From NCBI RefSeq assembly GCF_010667575.1, contig NZ_JAABNT010000012.1:62001-126000 (forward strand): a DNA stretch of 64,000 nt, in the 5' to 3' direction. The notes under the pieces were generated by a model, which was given only the letters and a program-made list of their open reading frames with translations, was not told where the DNA came from and made no database searches. Position numbers and translations under genes: made by a program. The first letter of the stretch is position 1. The number at the start of each line of letters is the position of its first letter. The DNA is from Sulfitobacter sediminilitoris (GTDB taxonomy: Bacteria > Pseudomonadota > Alphaproteobacteria > Rhodobacterales > Rhodobacteraceae). This document shows positions 1 to 9,113 of the stretch, piece after piece.

Positions 1-3000
1 GGAAGTACAGCAGGGATTCTCGCCGCGCGCAATGACGGCCTGGTTTTCGGCGTGTCCACCAGCGGCTCCCTAACCGTGCACACCCAAAGCGGCGGAGGCA
101 GCTACGGTGGCGGAATCGTAGCGGAAAATTTTGGAACGATCGAGGCCAGCTTCTCTGATGCGACCGTCTCCGACATACTCGATCCCTCCTCGAGCTTTCC
201 AGGTCCAAGCGAGGGCCAATACATCGGCGGCATCGTTGCTGTAAACGCCGGAAACATCGGCATCGTCAGAAGCAACGGCAACGTCAGCTATACCCAAGCA
301 TTGAGCGGCTCGATCGGCGGAATTGCGGGGGATAACCAAGACAGCATCACTGATTCCTACTTCACCGGCAGTGTAACCGCCAATCCCACAGCGGGCGTGG
401 ACGTGAGGCTGGGTGGTATCGCTGGTATCAACTCGGGCGAAATCGCGCGCGTAATCGCCAATGGCCCAGTGACGCTGACTGGCTCCTACAGTTCTGCCAA
501 CGGGGGAGCGGTTGTAGGCGTAGACAATGAGTCTGATACAAGCGTGATATCGTCGTTCTACAGCGTCTCCGGTACCGGTCAACTTTTGAGTGGAACGTTG
601 GGCGAGGAAACAGGCGCGAGCCCCGGTCTCTTTACTTATTTTGAAGGAGCGTTCCCGGACGAGGGCACTATTCCGGGCACTTTTGTAAGCCTAACCGATA
701 GCGAGGCCTTCATTTCGCTCGCCAGCTCTGGGGGTTCTTGGGATTTCATGGATTTCTGGTCGTTTCCCCAGGACGGCGTCGACCAGGCACGGCTCTATTC
801 GGTCGATCCGGTGATCTCCGCGTTCGATTTTCAAGAGGGCACGCCCAGTCGTCAGTATGCAGGAACCACCCTCGATTTCTCTGCCATTGATCCCGTCTTC
901 TATGGTGGACCATCGTCCTACTTCTTCGGGCCACTGTTCGATGATGGAGATCTCAGTGTACTGGGAGATCAGGTCATCCTCTCAAGCTTTAACGTAGGGG
1001 AGCAAACCTACCGGTTCCCTACAACGTATGTCAGCGATCAGGGGCAAGTCTATGACGTGCGCTCTTTCGAGTTTCCAATCATCATCACGCCCGCGCCACT
1101 TGAGGTGATCGTCGAGGACACCAGCAAGGCCTACGGCACGCAGCTGGACCTCAGTGGAGTGAACTATACCGCAAACACCCTATTCCCAGGCGACAGCATT
1201 ACCGGGGGTATCGTGATCAGCGAAGGCGCGGCGGCCGACGTACCCGTATCCGACAATGCTTATTTCCTCGGGCTCAGCGGCCTGACTGGATCGGGACTGT
1301 CAAACTACAGCATTTCGATTGTACCAGGCAGTCTGCGCGTTGTCCCGCGCGCAGTCGACGTCGAAATCGACGACGCTCAAAAAACCTACGGTGAGGAGAT
1401 TGTCTTTGACGGCACAGAGTTCACCGTTACGGGCTTGCTCGGTGAGGATACGCTCAGCTCGCTCACGATCAAGAGCGACGGACAACCAGCCGAGGCACCA
1501 GTCACCGATAGCCCCTATTTGATCGACGGCGATGATCCGGTGGGCACTGGCCTTGAAAACTACAACATCAGAATCTTCCCGGGTGAATTAACATTGACCC
1601 CTGCTCCGCTGACGATCACGGCCGACGATCAGTCCAAGCCCTTCGGCACAGAGTTCGTCTTTACCGGTACTGAGTTCACCGTTACCGGCCTGTTGAACGA
1701 GGACAGTGTCGATAGTGCTAACCTGACCAGCGATGGTGCAGCTCCGGGTGTCCCCCTTGGCGGCGAAGGTTTCGTCATCGTGATCACTGACCCCGAGGGC
1801 GAGGGCCTCGATAATTACGAGATCACGCTGGTCAACGGCATCATGATCATTGGGCCAGGCAACCTAACAATCACCGCAAACGATCAAAGCAAACTTTACG
1901 GCACCGAGCTTACATTCGACGGCACGGAGTTCACCGTAGCAGGCCTTGCCGAAGGTGACAGTGTGGACAGCGTCACGCTGAACAGCGACGGCACTCCAGT
2001 GACGGCACAGGTCGCCGATGGGCCCTTTGCTATCATCCCAAGTGACCCTGTGGGCACGGGGCTCGAAAAGTACACGTTGATCTTCGCTGACGGATCACTG
2101 ACCGTGATCCAGGCACCTCTGACCGTCACAGCGAACGACCAGCTCAAGCAGGAAGGCCAAACCTTCACCTTCGCGGGCACGGAGTTCACCGTAACCGGAC
2201 TTCTGAACGGCGATACAGTGGATAGCGCAGTTCTGACCAGCGATGGGGCCGCAGCAGAAGCCTCAGTTGACGACAGCCCCTTTGACATCTTGATTGGCGA
2301 GCTGACCGGAACTGGCGTCGACAACTATGACGTCACCCGGGTCAATGGCGTCTTTACCGTGGACAACATTGTGGTGCCGCCCACGGTCAACCCAATGCCC
2401 CCATGGAGTAGCACTCTTCCAAATCCAACCGACAGGCTGACACTCTCTTTGTTCACAAGTCAAAACCGAGCCGACCCCGTTCAAGGCAATGTGCAGGGCT
2501 TCGACGGACCACAGCAAAGTCTTGGCGACGCCCGAACAACCCTTGCCCTCGTGGATAGCTTGTCCAGCGATCTTGAGCTGGCCGTGCGTTCCTGCGGATC
2601 GGCGGATCAAGACTTCACCAACTACATGGCTTGTCTGAGCGAATCACTCGATACCTATGCGAACGCTCTAGACGAAATTGTTAATGATCTGCCACCCGGG
2701 CTCGAGAATGTCGCCGCGACAATCCGCACCGCCAGGGACGGAGTAAACGCGGCTGCCGCACGCGCGCAGCGCCGCCTCGCGGGCGCCACATCGGCATCCG
2801 AGCGTCGCGCCATTCGCCGGGATGCCCTGACAGAAGCGCGCGGGGCGATCAATCAGGCGCAAGACGAAATCCGCAAGGCGATCACCCTGATCCGCGCGGA
2901 TGATCCCGAAGTCGCGGCAGTTCAGCGCAACACCGGTGCCCGGATCATTCAGGCCTTCGACACCGTAGATAGCGAGCTTGCCCGTGCAGTCGAACTGTAA
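1..3000 (+). CDS. Secreted adhesin-like repeat protein with GLUG-like and MBG-like repeats (5' end outside window)
   Basis: The reading frame is open from the first base, so the N-terminus (signal peptide and any secretion domain) lies upstream; the GTG at 52 is internal. The visible part starts with about four Gly-rich units of the form GGI(V/A)xxNxGxI, resembling GLUG repeats. Five tandem 85-residue units follow with the MBG-type signature K-x-Y-G-T/E and GTEFTVTGL. The last ~180 residues are helical and Ala/Arg-rich and include two cysteines (SCGSAD and MACLSE). This layout is typical of large exported surface proteins, often two-partner secretion adhesins. It ends 12 bases before the caspase-like gene, which has its own Shine-Dalgarno (GGAGG), so the two are probably one operon. 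Adhesin function is inferred. Confidence 0.75.
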   Translation, partial: GSTAGILAARNDGLVFGVSTSGSLTVHTQSGGGSYGGGIVAENFGTIEASFSDATVSDILDPSSSFPGPSEGQYIGGIVAVNAGNIGIVRSNGNVSYTQALSGSIGGIAGDNQDSITDSYFTGSVTANPTAGVDVRLGGIAGINSGEIARVIANGPVTLTGSYSSANGGAVVGVDNESDTSVISSFYSVSGTGQLLSGTLGEETGASPGLFTYFEGAFPDEGTIPGTFVSLTDSEAFISLASSGGSWDFMDFWSFPQDGVDQARLYSVDPVISAFDFQEGTPSRQYAGTTLDFSAIDPVFYGGPSSYFFGPLFDDGDLSVLGDQVILSSFNVGEQTYRFPTTYVSDQGQVYDVRSFEFPIIITPAPLEVIVEDTSKAYGTQLDLSGVNYTANTLFPGDSITGGIVISEGAAADVPVSDNAYFLGLSGLTGSGLSNYSISIVPGSLRVVPRAVDVEIDDAQKTYGEEIVFDGTEFTVTGLLGEDTLSSLTIKSDGQPAEAPVTDSPYLIDGDDPVGTGLENYNIRIFPGELTLTPAPLTITADDQSKPFGTEFVFTGTEFTVTGLLNEDSVDSANLTSDGAAPGVPLGGEGFVIVITDPEGEGLDNYEITLVNGIMIIGPGNLTITANDQSKLYGTELTFDGTEFTVAGLAEGDSVDSVTLNSDGTPVTAQVADGPFAIIPSDPVGTGLEKYTLIFADGSLTVIQAPLTVTANDQLKQEGQTFTFAGTEFTVTGLLNGDTVDSAVLTSDGAAAEASVDDSPFDILIGELTGTGVDNYDVTRVNGVFTVDNIVVPPTVNPMPPWSSTLPNPTDRLTLSLFTSQNRADPVQGNVQGFDGPQQSLGDARTTLALVDSLSSDLELAVRSCGSADQDFTNYMACLSESLDTYANALDEIVNDLPPGLENVAATIRTARDGVNAAAARAQRRLAGATSASERRAIRRDALTEARGAINQAQDEIRKAITLIRADDPEVAAVQRNTGARIIQAFDTVDSELARAVEL
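1090..2364 (+). repeat. Five tandem 255-bp (85-residue) MBG-type repeats
   Basis: Repeat units begin at 1090, 1345, 1600, 1855 and 2110, each exactly 255 bp. Recurrent protein motifs are (A/N)DQSK-x-(Y/F)GTE, GTEFTVTGL, SDG and GxGLxNY. The nucleotide sequences have diverged, so the repeats are old and kept in register by protein selection. Unit 1 is the most divergent. Confidence 0.8.
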
Positions 3001-3012
3001 TCGGAGGGACAA

Positions 3013-4962
3013 ATGCACGCGCAATTAATCAGATCGTTTGTCGCTCTGACGCTTGCGTTGTTCGCTCCCTTGGCGGCTTTTGCACAACAAACGGAAGAAC
3101 GGCGCTTAGCGCTGATCATCGGTAACTCTGACTATGAGAATGTGACGCCGCTGGATAACCCCGGGAATGATGCCGCGGATCTATCTGTCGCTCTCGAAGG
3201 ATTGGGCTTTGAAGTTTTTCTGGGGCTCGATGTTACCGACGCGGAAATGTTCGAGCTGGCCGAGAAATTCGCCACCGCGATTGAAACGGCGGATGTCTCA
3301 TTGTTTTTCTACGCCGGTCACGGCTTCCAGGTCGGTGGGCAGAACTACCTTGTGCCTACGGATGCCCGGATCCAGAAACCGGAGGATGTCACGGACCAGA
3401 CCGTCAAACTCCAAAGCATTCTTGACCGGATGGAGGCAGCGCCGGGGCTCAAATTCGTGTTTCTGGACGCCTGCCGGAATAACCCGTTCGAAGGCACGCT
3501 GAACGCAGTGTCAGAAGGGCTGGCCCGCGTGGGGAACGCGGCGGATTTCATGATCTCTTTTGCCACGCAGCCCGACAACGTCGCCTATGATGGGACCGGA
3601 CGAAACAGCTTCTTCACCGAAGCCTTGCTCAGCCATATCTACACGCCCGGCCTTGATGTGTCGGACCTGATGATTTCGGTGCGCAAGGATGTCCTGGCGG
3701 CGACGGGCGGGCGTCAGATCCCGTGGGAGAATTCATCACTCACCCGGCAGTTCCGGTTTGATCCCCGGCCCGACACGGTTTCGCCCGAGACACTGCTTTG
3801 GCAGGTCGCGGCAAACGCCGGTGATCCGCAACTTATGGCGCTTTACGCAGAACGCTATCCGCAAGGTACCCATCTGGATCAGGTGATAGCATTCCTCGAC
3901 ATAGGAAATGGCGAGGGGAACGTGCTGTCGCGCGACTATGCCCCGACAGAACGGAACGAGCAGGAAGAACGTTTGTGGCAGCTGGCACAACGCAGCCGGA
4001 TGCGTCCACTAGTACAGTTCTATCTGGATCAGTATTCGGATGGAAAATATGCACGCGACGCAAGGCGCCTGATCGCGACCCTGCCCTCAGATACCGAGGG
4101 CGGCGCGTCGCGGCTCTGCGAACGTCTTGCCACACATCCGCGCGATGCAACGGCGCGCACGCCTGGCGTGCCCTTTGCCAAACTGCAACAGAACGCAATC
4201 AATGCCATCAACGCCTGTCAGGCCGCAGCGGATGCCAATCCGGATCTGCCGCATTACACGGCCCTGCTGGCCCGCGCCACAATTGCCGCCGGTGATGTGG
4301 AAGGGGCGATCCGCCTCTACCGTGTGGCATCCGAACGCGGCGATTTGCGCGCCATGGTCAGTCTTGGCTTGATGACCGAAGCCGGGCGCGGTGTACCGGC
4401 CAACACGGTCGCGGCCTTGCGGCTTTATGAGAGGGCCGCCCGTCTGGGCAGCCCGGACGCGATGATCAATCTTGCCGTTGCCCTGTTCGAAGGGGTTGGT
4501 GTCGAGAAGGATGAGCAACGCGCAGTGGAGTTGTTAAAAGAAGCTGCCGATCAGGGGTCGGCGATTGCCACCTTCAACCTTGGTGTTCTTGCCCGCGACG
4601 GCACCGCTGGCGATCCGGCTGATGCTCTTGAGTACTTTCGGCGGGCGATCAACGCAGGTGAACCCCGCGCCTATGTGGCCAGCGCGATCCTTCTCGATGA
4701 GGGCCGCATCGTGGACCGCAACCCGGCGGCGGCGGCAAACATGCTCTTGCGCGGCGCAGCAGAGGATAGCGGACAAAGCATTCAACAGCTGACCCAGCGC
4801 ACCTCCGATTGGTCGCGGGAAACCATTGCCGCCGTACAGGAACGGCTAAAGGCGGCGGGCTACTACACAAGCACGATCGACGGGCTGAGTGGGCCAAACT
4901 TTACCGCTGCACTGGAAACATGGCGCAACGGTGGTTTTGAACCCAACGTGTTGGTGGAGTAG
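3013..4962 (+). CDS. Exported caspase-family (peptidase C14) protein with Sel1-like repeats and a C-terminal peptidoglycan-binding-like motif
   Basis: Residues 1-24 form a signal peptide ending AAFA. Residues ~30-250 are a caspase p20-like domain: the start motif LALIIGNSDY, catalytic His103 in FYAGHGF and catalytic Cys154 in LDACRNNPF. Residues ~380-600 contain Sel1/TPR-like helical repeats (for example MVSLGLMTEAGRGV and AMINLAVALFEGVGV). The last ~45 residues (AVQERLKAAGYYTSTIDG) resemble a PG_binding_1 domain. At 649 residues it is a typical multidomain bacterial caspase homologue, expected in the periplasm. It follows the repeat protein in an apparent operon, and that protein is an attractive but unproven partner or substrate. 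The substrate is unknown. Confidence 0.85.
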   Translation: MHAQLIRSFVALTLALFAPLAAFAQQTEERRLALIIGNSDYENVTPLDNPGNDAADLSVALEGLGFEVFLGLDVTDAEMFELAEKFATAIETADVSLFFYAGHGFQVGGQNYLVPTDARIQKPEDVTDQTVKLQSILDRMEAAPGLKFVFLDACRNNPFEGTLNAVSEGLARVGNAADFMISFATQPDNVAYDGTGRNSFFTEALLSHIYTPGLDVSDLMISVRKDVLAATGGRQIPWENSSLTRQFRFDPRPDTVSPETLLWQVAANAGDPQLMALYAERYPQGTHLDQVIAFLDIGNGEGNVLSRDYAPTERNEQEERLWQLAQRSRMRPLVQFYLDQYSDGKYARDARRLIATLPSDTEGGASRLCERLATHPRDATARTPGVPFAKLQQNAINAINACQAAADANPDLPHYTALLARATIAAGDVEGAIRLYRVASERGDLRAMVSLGLMTEAGRGVPANTVAALRLYERAARLGSPDAMINLAVALFEGVGVEKDEQRAVELLKEAADQGSAIATFNLGVLARDGTAGDPADALEYFRRAINAGEPRAYVASAILLDEGRIVDRNPAAAANMLLRGAAEDSGQSIQQLTQRTSDWSRETIAAVQERLKAAGYYTSTIDGLSGPNFTAALETWRNGGFEPNVLVE

Positions 4963-4968
4963 GCCGTG

Positions 4969-5439
4969 ATGTCAGCGAAAGAAAATTCTGCAGATAATCA
5001 AACGCCCCTGCCTCGGCGCCGCCTGCGGACATGGCTGCGGCTGTTGCGTGTCACCCGGAGTACCGAAAACCAGCTGCGCGAGTTTCTCAGGGTCACGCAT
5101 GACACGACCCTGCCGCGCTTTGATGTGATGGCGGCCCTGTACCGAGAGGACGCGCCGATGAAGATGTCGGACCTCAGCAAGATGCTGCTGGTCTCGAATG
5201 GAAACGCCTCGACGATCGTGAACCGGCTTGAGAAGGATGGGCTGGTCGCCCGTACCCCCGTCGCCAAGGACCGCCGCGTGGTGAACGTGGAACTCACCCC
5301 ACTTGGACGTACACAATTTGAAGAACAGGCCAAGGGTCACGAGACAGTGGTCGATGATATTTTTTCCACTCTGGATCACGATGACCTAGACCTGATCCGC
5401 GACCTGCTGCGCCGGGCCGAGGCGGGCGAGCAGGCGTAA
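4969..5439 (+). CDS. MarR-family transcriptional regulator
   Basis: A protein of ~156 residues with a winged helix-turn-helix: MKMSDLSKMLLVSNGNAST, then IVNRLEKDGLVAR and the wing DRRVVNVELTPLGR. GTG-ATG are tandem candidate starts (4966 and 4969) and ATG is preferred. It begins six bases after the caspase stop codon, so it could be cotranscribed with that gene. Its more natural partner is the gentisate operon 118 bp downstream, whose promoter carries an AT-rich element shared with the importer promoter at 14.7 kb. MarR proteins in aromatic catabolism are usually repressors released by the substrate or a CoA thioester. The target assignment is inferred. Confidence 0.88.
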   Translation: MSAKENSADNQTPLPRRRLRTWLRLLRVTRSTENQLREFLRVTHDTTLPRFDVMAALYREDAPMKMSDLSKMLLVSNGNASTIVNRLEKDGLVARTPVAKDRRVVNVELTPLGRTQFEEQAKGHETVVDDIFSTLDHDDLDLIRDLLRRAEAGEQA

Positions 5440-5478
5440 AGTTGGCCCTGCAAAAGACCCCGACAGCACGGTTCCACC

Positions 5479-5509
5479 TTGCACGTCAATTTACTTTAAA
5501 CTTAAAATA
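5479..5509 (+). promoter_or_regulatory. Putative promoter and MarR operator of the gentisate operon
   Basis: TTGCAC (5479-5484) and TAAAAT (5503-5508) form a -35/-10 pair with an 18-base spacer. Between and over them lies a 24-base AT-rich element (5486-5509, CAATTTACTT core) matching 21 of 24 bases of the element at 14728-14751 before the importer operon. This suggests one regulator, most likely the adjacent MarR protein, acts at both. Confidence 0.55.
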
Positions 5510-5557
5510 CTGTAATTGAAACGCACAGACGACGCGCCAGACCGCAAAGGGGACTTC

Positions 5558-6676
5558 ATGAGCAACACCCGAGAGAACCACCGCGAGAACGTCGCGGGCC
5601 GCGCCAATGTCGAGGACACCCCGGAACTGCTGGCCTATTATGATGAGCTTGAGGGCCACCATACCGGTGCCCTTTGGACCGTGGCCAACAAGATTGAGCC
5701 TTGGGAGCCAAAGTCCCAGTCCGTACCGGTGCTGTGGCGCTATGCGGATCTGCGCGAAAAGGTGTTGCGTTCCGTCGATCTGGTCACACCCGAGAAAGCA
5801 GGCCGACGCGTCATCTATTTCAACAACCCCGGCAGGACCGAGGTATCCGCCGCCGTTGGTTGGATTTACGGCGGCCTTCAGGTGATGAACCCCGGTGAAA
5901 AGGCAACGGCACACCGCCATTCCGCCTCTGCCATCCGGTTTATCATGGAAGGCTCAGGCGCCTATACTGTTGTCGACGGCCACAAGATGACGCTGCACCG
6001 CAACGATTTCGTACTGACGCCCAACGGCACTTGGCACGAACACGCGGTGGAGGACACAGGCACCCCGTGCATTTGGCAGGACGGTCTGGACATCCCGCTT
6101 GTCAATGCAATGGAGGCGAACTTCTTTGAGGTGCACCCCGACCTTTCGGAGCCTGTCGCCTACCCCGTCGATGACATGACCAAGACTTGGGGCAATCCCG
6201 GTCTGACCCCCGGTGGTGGCGCATGGGACAAGGGGTATTCCCCGATGTTCAAATACGAATGGGATCGCACCTATGAGGCGCTGCAGCATTACGCCGCCGC
6301 TTCCGAACCCTCGCCCTTCGACGGCACGCTGATGGAATACGTGAACCCAACGAACAACGGACCGGTCATGAAAACCATGGGCGCGTCGATGCAGATGCTG
6401 TCGCCGGGCGAAAAGACCAAGGCGCACCGTCACACCGGCAGCTACCTGTATCAATGTGCCAAGGGGTCGGGCTATTCCATCATCAATGGCCAGCGTTTCG
6501 ACTGGACCGAGCGGGACATCTTCTGCGTCCCCTCCTGGGCCTGGCACGAACACGGAAACGCGTCAGATAGCGACGACGCGGTGCTTTTCTGCCTGAACGA
6601 TCTGCCCGTTATCCGTGCCCTTGGCCTTTATCGCGAGGAAGCCTACGGCGACAACAACGGCCAACAGCCAACCTGA
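5558..6676 (+). CDS. Gentisate 1,2-dioxygenase
   Basis: A bicupin ring-cleavage dioxygenase expected to open gentisate (2,5-dihydroxybenzoate) to maleylpyruvate using Fe(II) and O2 (EC 1.13.11.4). The N-terminal cupin shows the metal-site pattern AHRHSASAIRF...DGHKMTLHRNDF...GTWHEH. The C-terminal cupin repeats it (AHRHTGSYLYQ...WAWHEHGN). The ATG at 5558 gives 372 residues, close to the family norm, with AAAGGGGAC upstream; a TTG at 5516 in the same frame is less likely. It is the first gene of a four-gene + strand operon, followed after 15 bases by a fumarylacetoacetase-family hydrolase. Related 1-hydroxy-2-naphthoate or salicylate dioxygenases cannot be excluded. Confidence 0.88.
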   Translation: MSNTRENHRENVAGRANVEDTPELLAYYDELEGHHTGALWTVANKIEPWEPKSQSVPVLWRYADLREKVLRSVDLVTPEKAGRRVIYFNNPGRTEVSAAVGWIYGGLQVMNPGEKATAHRHSASAIRFIMEGSGAYTVVDGHKMTLHRNDFVLTPNGTWHEHAVEDTGTPCIWQDGLDIPLVNAMEANFFEVHPDLSEPVAYPVDDMTKTWGNPGLTPGGGAWDKGYSPMFKYEWDRTYEALQHYAAASEPSPFDGTLMEYVNPTNNGPVMKTMGASMQMLSPGEKTKAHRHTGSYLYQCAKGSGYSIINGQRFDWTERDIFCVPSWAWHEHGNASDSDDAVLFCLNDLPVIRALGLYREEAYGDNNGQQPT

Positions 6677-6691
6677 CTCCAGAGGAACCCT

Positions 6692-7615
6692 ATGAAACTT
6701 GTCACTTACCGCACCGACGTCGAAGCGCCAGCCCGTCTGGGCGTGATCGACGATGGCATTGTTGTTGATGTTGCCGGTTTTGGCGAACACGTCGGCCTTG
6801 ACCTGCCATCGCGGATGCTCGACTTCATCGATCTTGGCCCGCTCGCCGTGCGCCAGTTGCGCGACGCGGTGCATTCCGCTGGCGGTGATTTCGGCAACGC
6901 GCTTGCCCTGCCGATTGAAACCGTCACCCTGCTGGCCCCGATCCCGCGCCCGCGCAAGAACATCTTTGGGATTGGTCTGAATTACCTCGACCATGTCACC
7001 GAAAGCGCCAAGGCGCTCGATACCGACGATGCGCTGCCGAAAGAGCCGGTCGTTTTCTCAAAACCACCCACGGCTGTTGTCGGCCCCAATCAGCCCGTGC
7101 GCCATGATGCGAACATGACCCAGCAGCTTGACTGGGAGGTCGAACTGGCTGTCATCATCGGCACCACGACAACAGCCGTAGCCCGCAAGAATGCATTGAA
7201 ACGCGTCTTTGGCTATTCGGTGATGATCGACGTTTCTGCCCGCGACAATCGCCGCGCAGGGCAGTGGATCTTCTCGAAAGGCATGGACAGCTATGCCCCC
7301 TTTGGCCCCTGCATTGTCACGGCAGACGAAATTCCCGATCCGCAAACGCTCGATCTTTGGCTCAAGGTGAACGGCGAGGAAAAGCAGAACTCAAACACCG
7401 CCAAGATGCTTTTCAAGGTGGATGAGCTGATTGCCGATCTGTCCAAGGGTATCACGCTGGAACCGGGCGACATCATCGCCACCGGCACACCCGAAGGGGT
7501 CGGCGCAGGACGCGATCCGCAGGAATGGCTGTGGCCCGGCGACGTGATGGAAGCCTATGTCGAGGGTATCGGCACCATCCGCCATCCCATCGTCAACGCT
7601 TCAGAGTTCAAATGA
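6692..7615 (+). CDS. Fumarylacetoacetate hydrolase-family protein (fumaryl/maleylpyruvate hydrolase)
   Basis: 307 residues of the FAH fold. Visible motifs are GIGLNYLDH, PVVFSKPPTAVVGP, the metal-binding stretch DWEVELAVIIG, then SVMIDVSARD, KGMDSYAPFGP and GDIIATGTPEGVG. Next to a gentisate dioxygenase the likely reaction is hydrolysis of fumarylpyruvate or maleylpyruvate to pyruvate plus fumarate or maleate. No maleylpyruvate isomerase is visible nearby, so either maleylpyruvate is cleaved directly or an isomerase is encoded elsewhere. Its TGA stop overlaps the ATG of the next gene, indicating translational coupling. Confidence 0.87.
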   Translation: MKLVTYRTDVEAPARLGVIDDGIVVDVAGFGEHVGLDLPSRMLDFIDLGPLAVRQLRDAVHSAGGDFGNALALPIETVTLLAPIPRPRKNIFGIGLNYLDHVTESAKALDTDDALPKEPVVFSKPPTAVVGPNQPVRHDANMTQQLDWEVELAVIIGTTTTAVARKNALKRVFGYSVMIDVSARDNRRAGQWIFSKGMDSYAPFGPCIVTADEIPDPQTLDLWLKVNGEEKQNSNTAKMLFKVDELIADLSKGITLEPGDIIATGTPEGVGAGRDPQEWLWPGDVMEAYVEGIGTIRHPIVNASEFK

Positions 7616-8469
7616 GCGCCTACGACCTCGACCCGCAGATCGACCATGACTTTAACGCCCGCGAAAGTGTCGCCGACTTCGATGCCGAGTTCGGCAAGCT
7701 GATCGAGATCAGCAATCGCGCCATGGCGGACACGCCCCGGCAGGCCGACCTTGTCTTCGACCCCCAAAGCGGATCGGCGCTTGACCTTTATGGCGCGGGC
7801 GAGGGGCGCCCTGTGTTCCTGTGGATCCACGGCGGATACTGGCGGTTGGGCACCAAGGAAGGGAACGCCTTTGCTGCTCCCGGTCTGGTTGCCAACGGCG
7901 TTGCTGTCGCGGTGATGGACTATTCTCTTGCCCCTGCCGTGACCCTTGAGCAGATCGTGCACGAGGTCCGCACCGCTGTCGCATGGCTCCATCGCGAAGG
8001 CTCGGCCATGGGACTTGCCACCCAAAAAATCCACGTTGGCGGTTCTTCCGCCGGGGGCCATCTGACCGGCGCGGTGCTGGCCGACGGCTGGCGACAGGAC
8101 TACGGATTGCTCGGCGATGTGATCGGTGCGGCGCTTGCGCTCAGTGGTATCTACGATCTTGAACCCTTGCTGCACACACAGGTGAACGGCTGGATGAATA
8201 TGGACATGGACACCGTCAGGTCCCTGTCCCCGATCCGCCATATTCCAAATCAGACCGACGCGCATTTGATCCTGTCCGTGGGTGGCGAGGAACGCGAAGG
8301 TTTCCTGCGCGAGACCCAAGCCTATCATGACGCATGGGTGGCCAAGGGACATAAAGTCACGCAGGTCGATATGCCCGGCTACAATCACTTTGACATCACC
8401 GGCACGCTGGCCGACCCCGACGCAAAGCTGGTGCGCGCAACCCGCGATGCCATCATGGCATTTCACTGA
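7612..8469 (+). CDS. Alpha/beta hydrolase, kynurenine formamidase/esterase-like
   Basis: 285 residues. The oxyanion-hole motif is HGGYW, typical of arylformamidase-like and hormone-sensitive-lipase-like hydrolases. The nucleophile elbow is GGSSAGGH, and a late His lies in MPGYNHFDITG. The ATG overlaps the preceding stop (ATGA), and the next gene starts directly after this stop. The substrate is unknown. In this operon it may hydrolyse an ester, formamide or amide of an aromatic compound upstream of gentisate. Confidence 0.8.
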   Translation: MSAYDLDPQIDHDFNARESVADFDAEFGKLIEISNRAMADTPRQADLVFDPQSGSALDLYGAGEGRPVFLWIHGGYWRLGTKEGNAFAAPGLVANGVAVAVMDYSLAPAVTLEQIVHEVRTAVAWLHREGSAMGLATQKIHVGGSSAGGHLTGAVLADGWRQDYGLLGDVIGAALALSGIYDLEPLLHTQVNGWMNMDMDTVRSLSPIRHIPNQTDAHLILSVGGEEREGFLRETQAYHDAWVAKGHKVTQVDMPGYNHFDITGTLADPDAKLVRATRDAIMAFH

Positions 8470-9105
8470 ATGCGCTTCGATCTTGACCCTGATACGCCGC
8501 AGTTCAGCTACAAGCTGCTGGCCTCTACGGTCACCCCCCGTCCGATTGCCTGGGTCACCACGCTGGGCAAAAACGCCGTGATCAATGCGGCCCCCTACAG
8601 CTTTTTCAACGCCATGGGCCACACACCGCCCACGGTCGCAATCGGTATTCTGGCCGATCCTGAAAAGGGATGGAAAGACACGGCCCGCAATATTCTGGAT
8701 ACCGGCGAATTCGTTGTGAACCTCGTACCGGAGGCCTTGGCCGAGGAAATGAACCAGACCTGCACCAATGCCCCGTCAGAGGTGAGCGAGATGGAGATTG
8801 CAGGCCTGCAATCGGCGCCCGCCACCCATGTCAAACCGCCCCGCATTGCCGGTGCGCCGGTGTCTTTCGAATGCAAGACCTTCACCGTGGTCAGCACCAG
8901 CCCGGAACAGGCCATCGTCATCGGTCAGGTTCTGGCAATCCACGTCGCAGACAAATATGTCATCGACGCCGAGAAAGGGTATATCGACACCCCGGCGATC
9001 GAGCTGATCGGGCGGATGCATGGGTCAGGATGGTACACGCGGACGGGTGACACGTTCCAGATGGAGCGCCCGGTCTATTCCGACGCAATGACCAATAAGA
9101 AGTAG
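8470..9105 (+). CDS. Flavin reductase-like domain protein (FMN-binding split barrel)
   Basis: 211 residues resembling the flavin reductase/DIM6 family: LASTVTPRPIAWVTTLGKNA near the N-terminus, then APYSFFNAMGHTPPTVAIG and DTGEFVVNLV. Such proteins supply reduced flavin to two-component monooxygenases or act as stand-alone FMN oxidoreductases. The start codon directly abuts the previous stop. No matching monooxygenase component is encoded in the window, so a partner would have to be elsewhere. It is the last gene of the operon and converges on the thioesterase gene. Confidence 0.8.
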   Translation: MRFDLDPDTPQFSYKLLASTVTPRPIAWVTTLGKNAVINAAPYSFFNAMGHTPPTVAIGILADPEKGWKDTARNILDTGEFVVNLVPEALAEEMNQTCTNAPSEVSEMEIAGLQSAPATHVKPPRIAGAPVSFECKTFTVVSTSPEQAIVIGQVLAIHVADKYVIDAEKGYIDTPAIELIGRMHGSGWYTRTGDTFQMERPVYSDAMTNKK

Positions 9106-9113
9106 GAAAGCCG

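Noticed and set aside
7555..8622. 355-codon open frame on the - strand
   Set aside because: Lies fully opposite the alpha/beta hydrolase and flavin reductase genes, which have clear family motifs; a GC-rich shadow frame.
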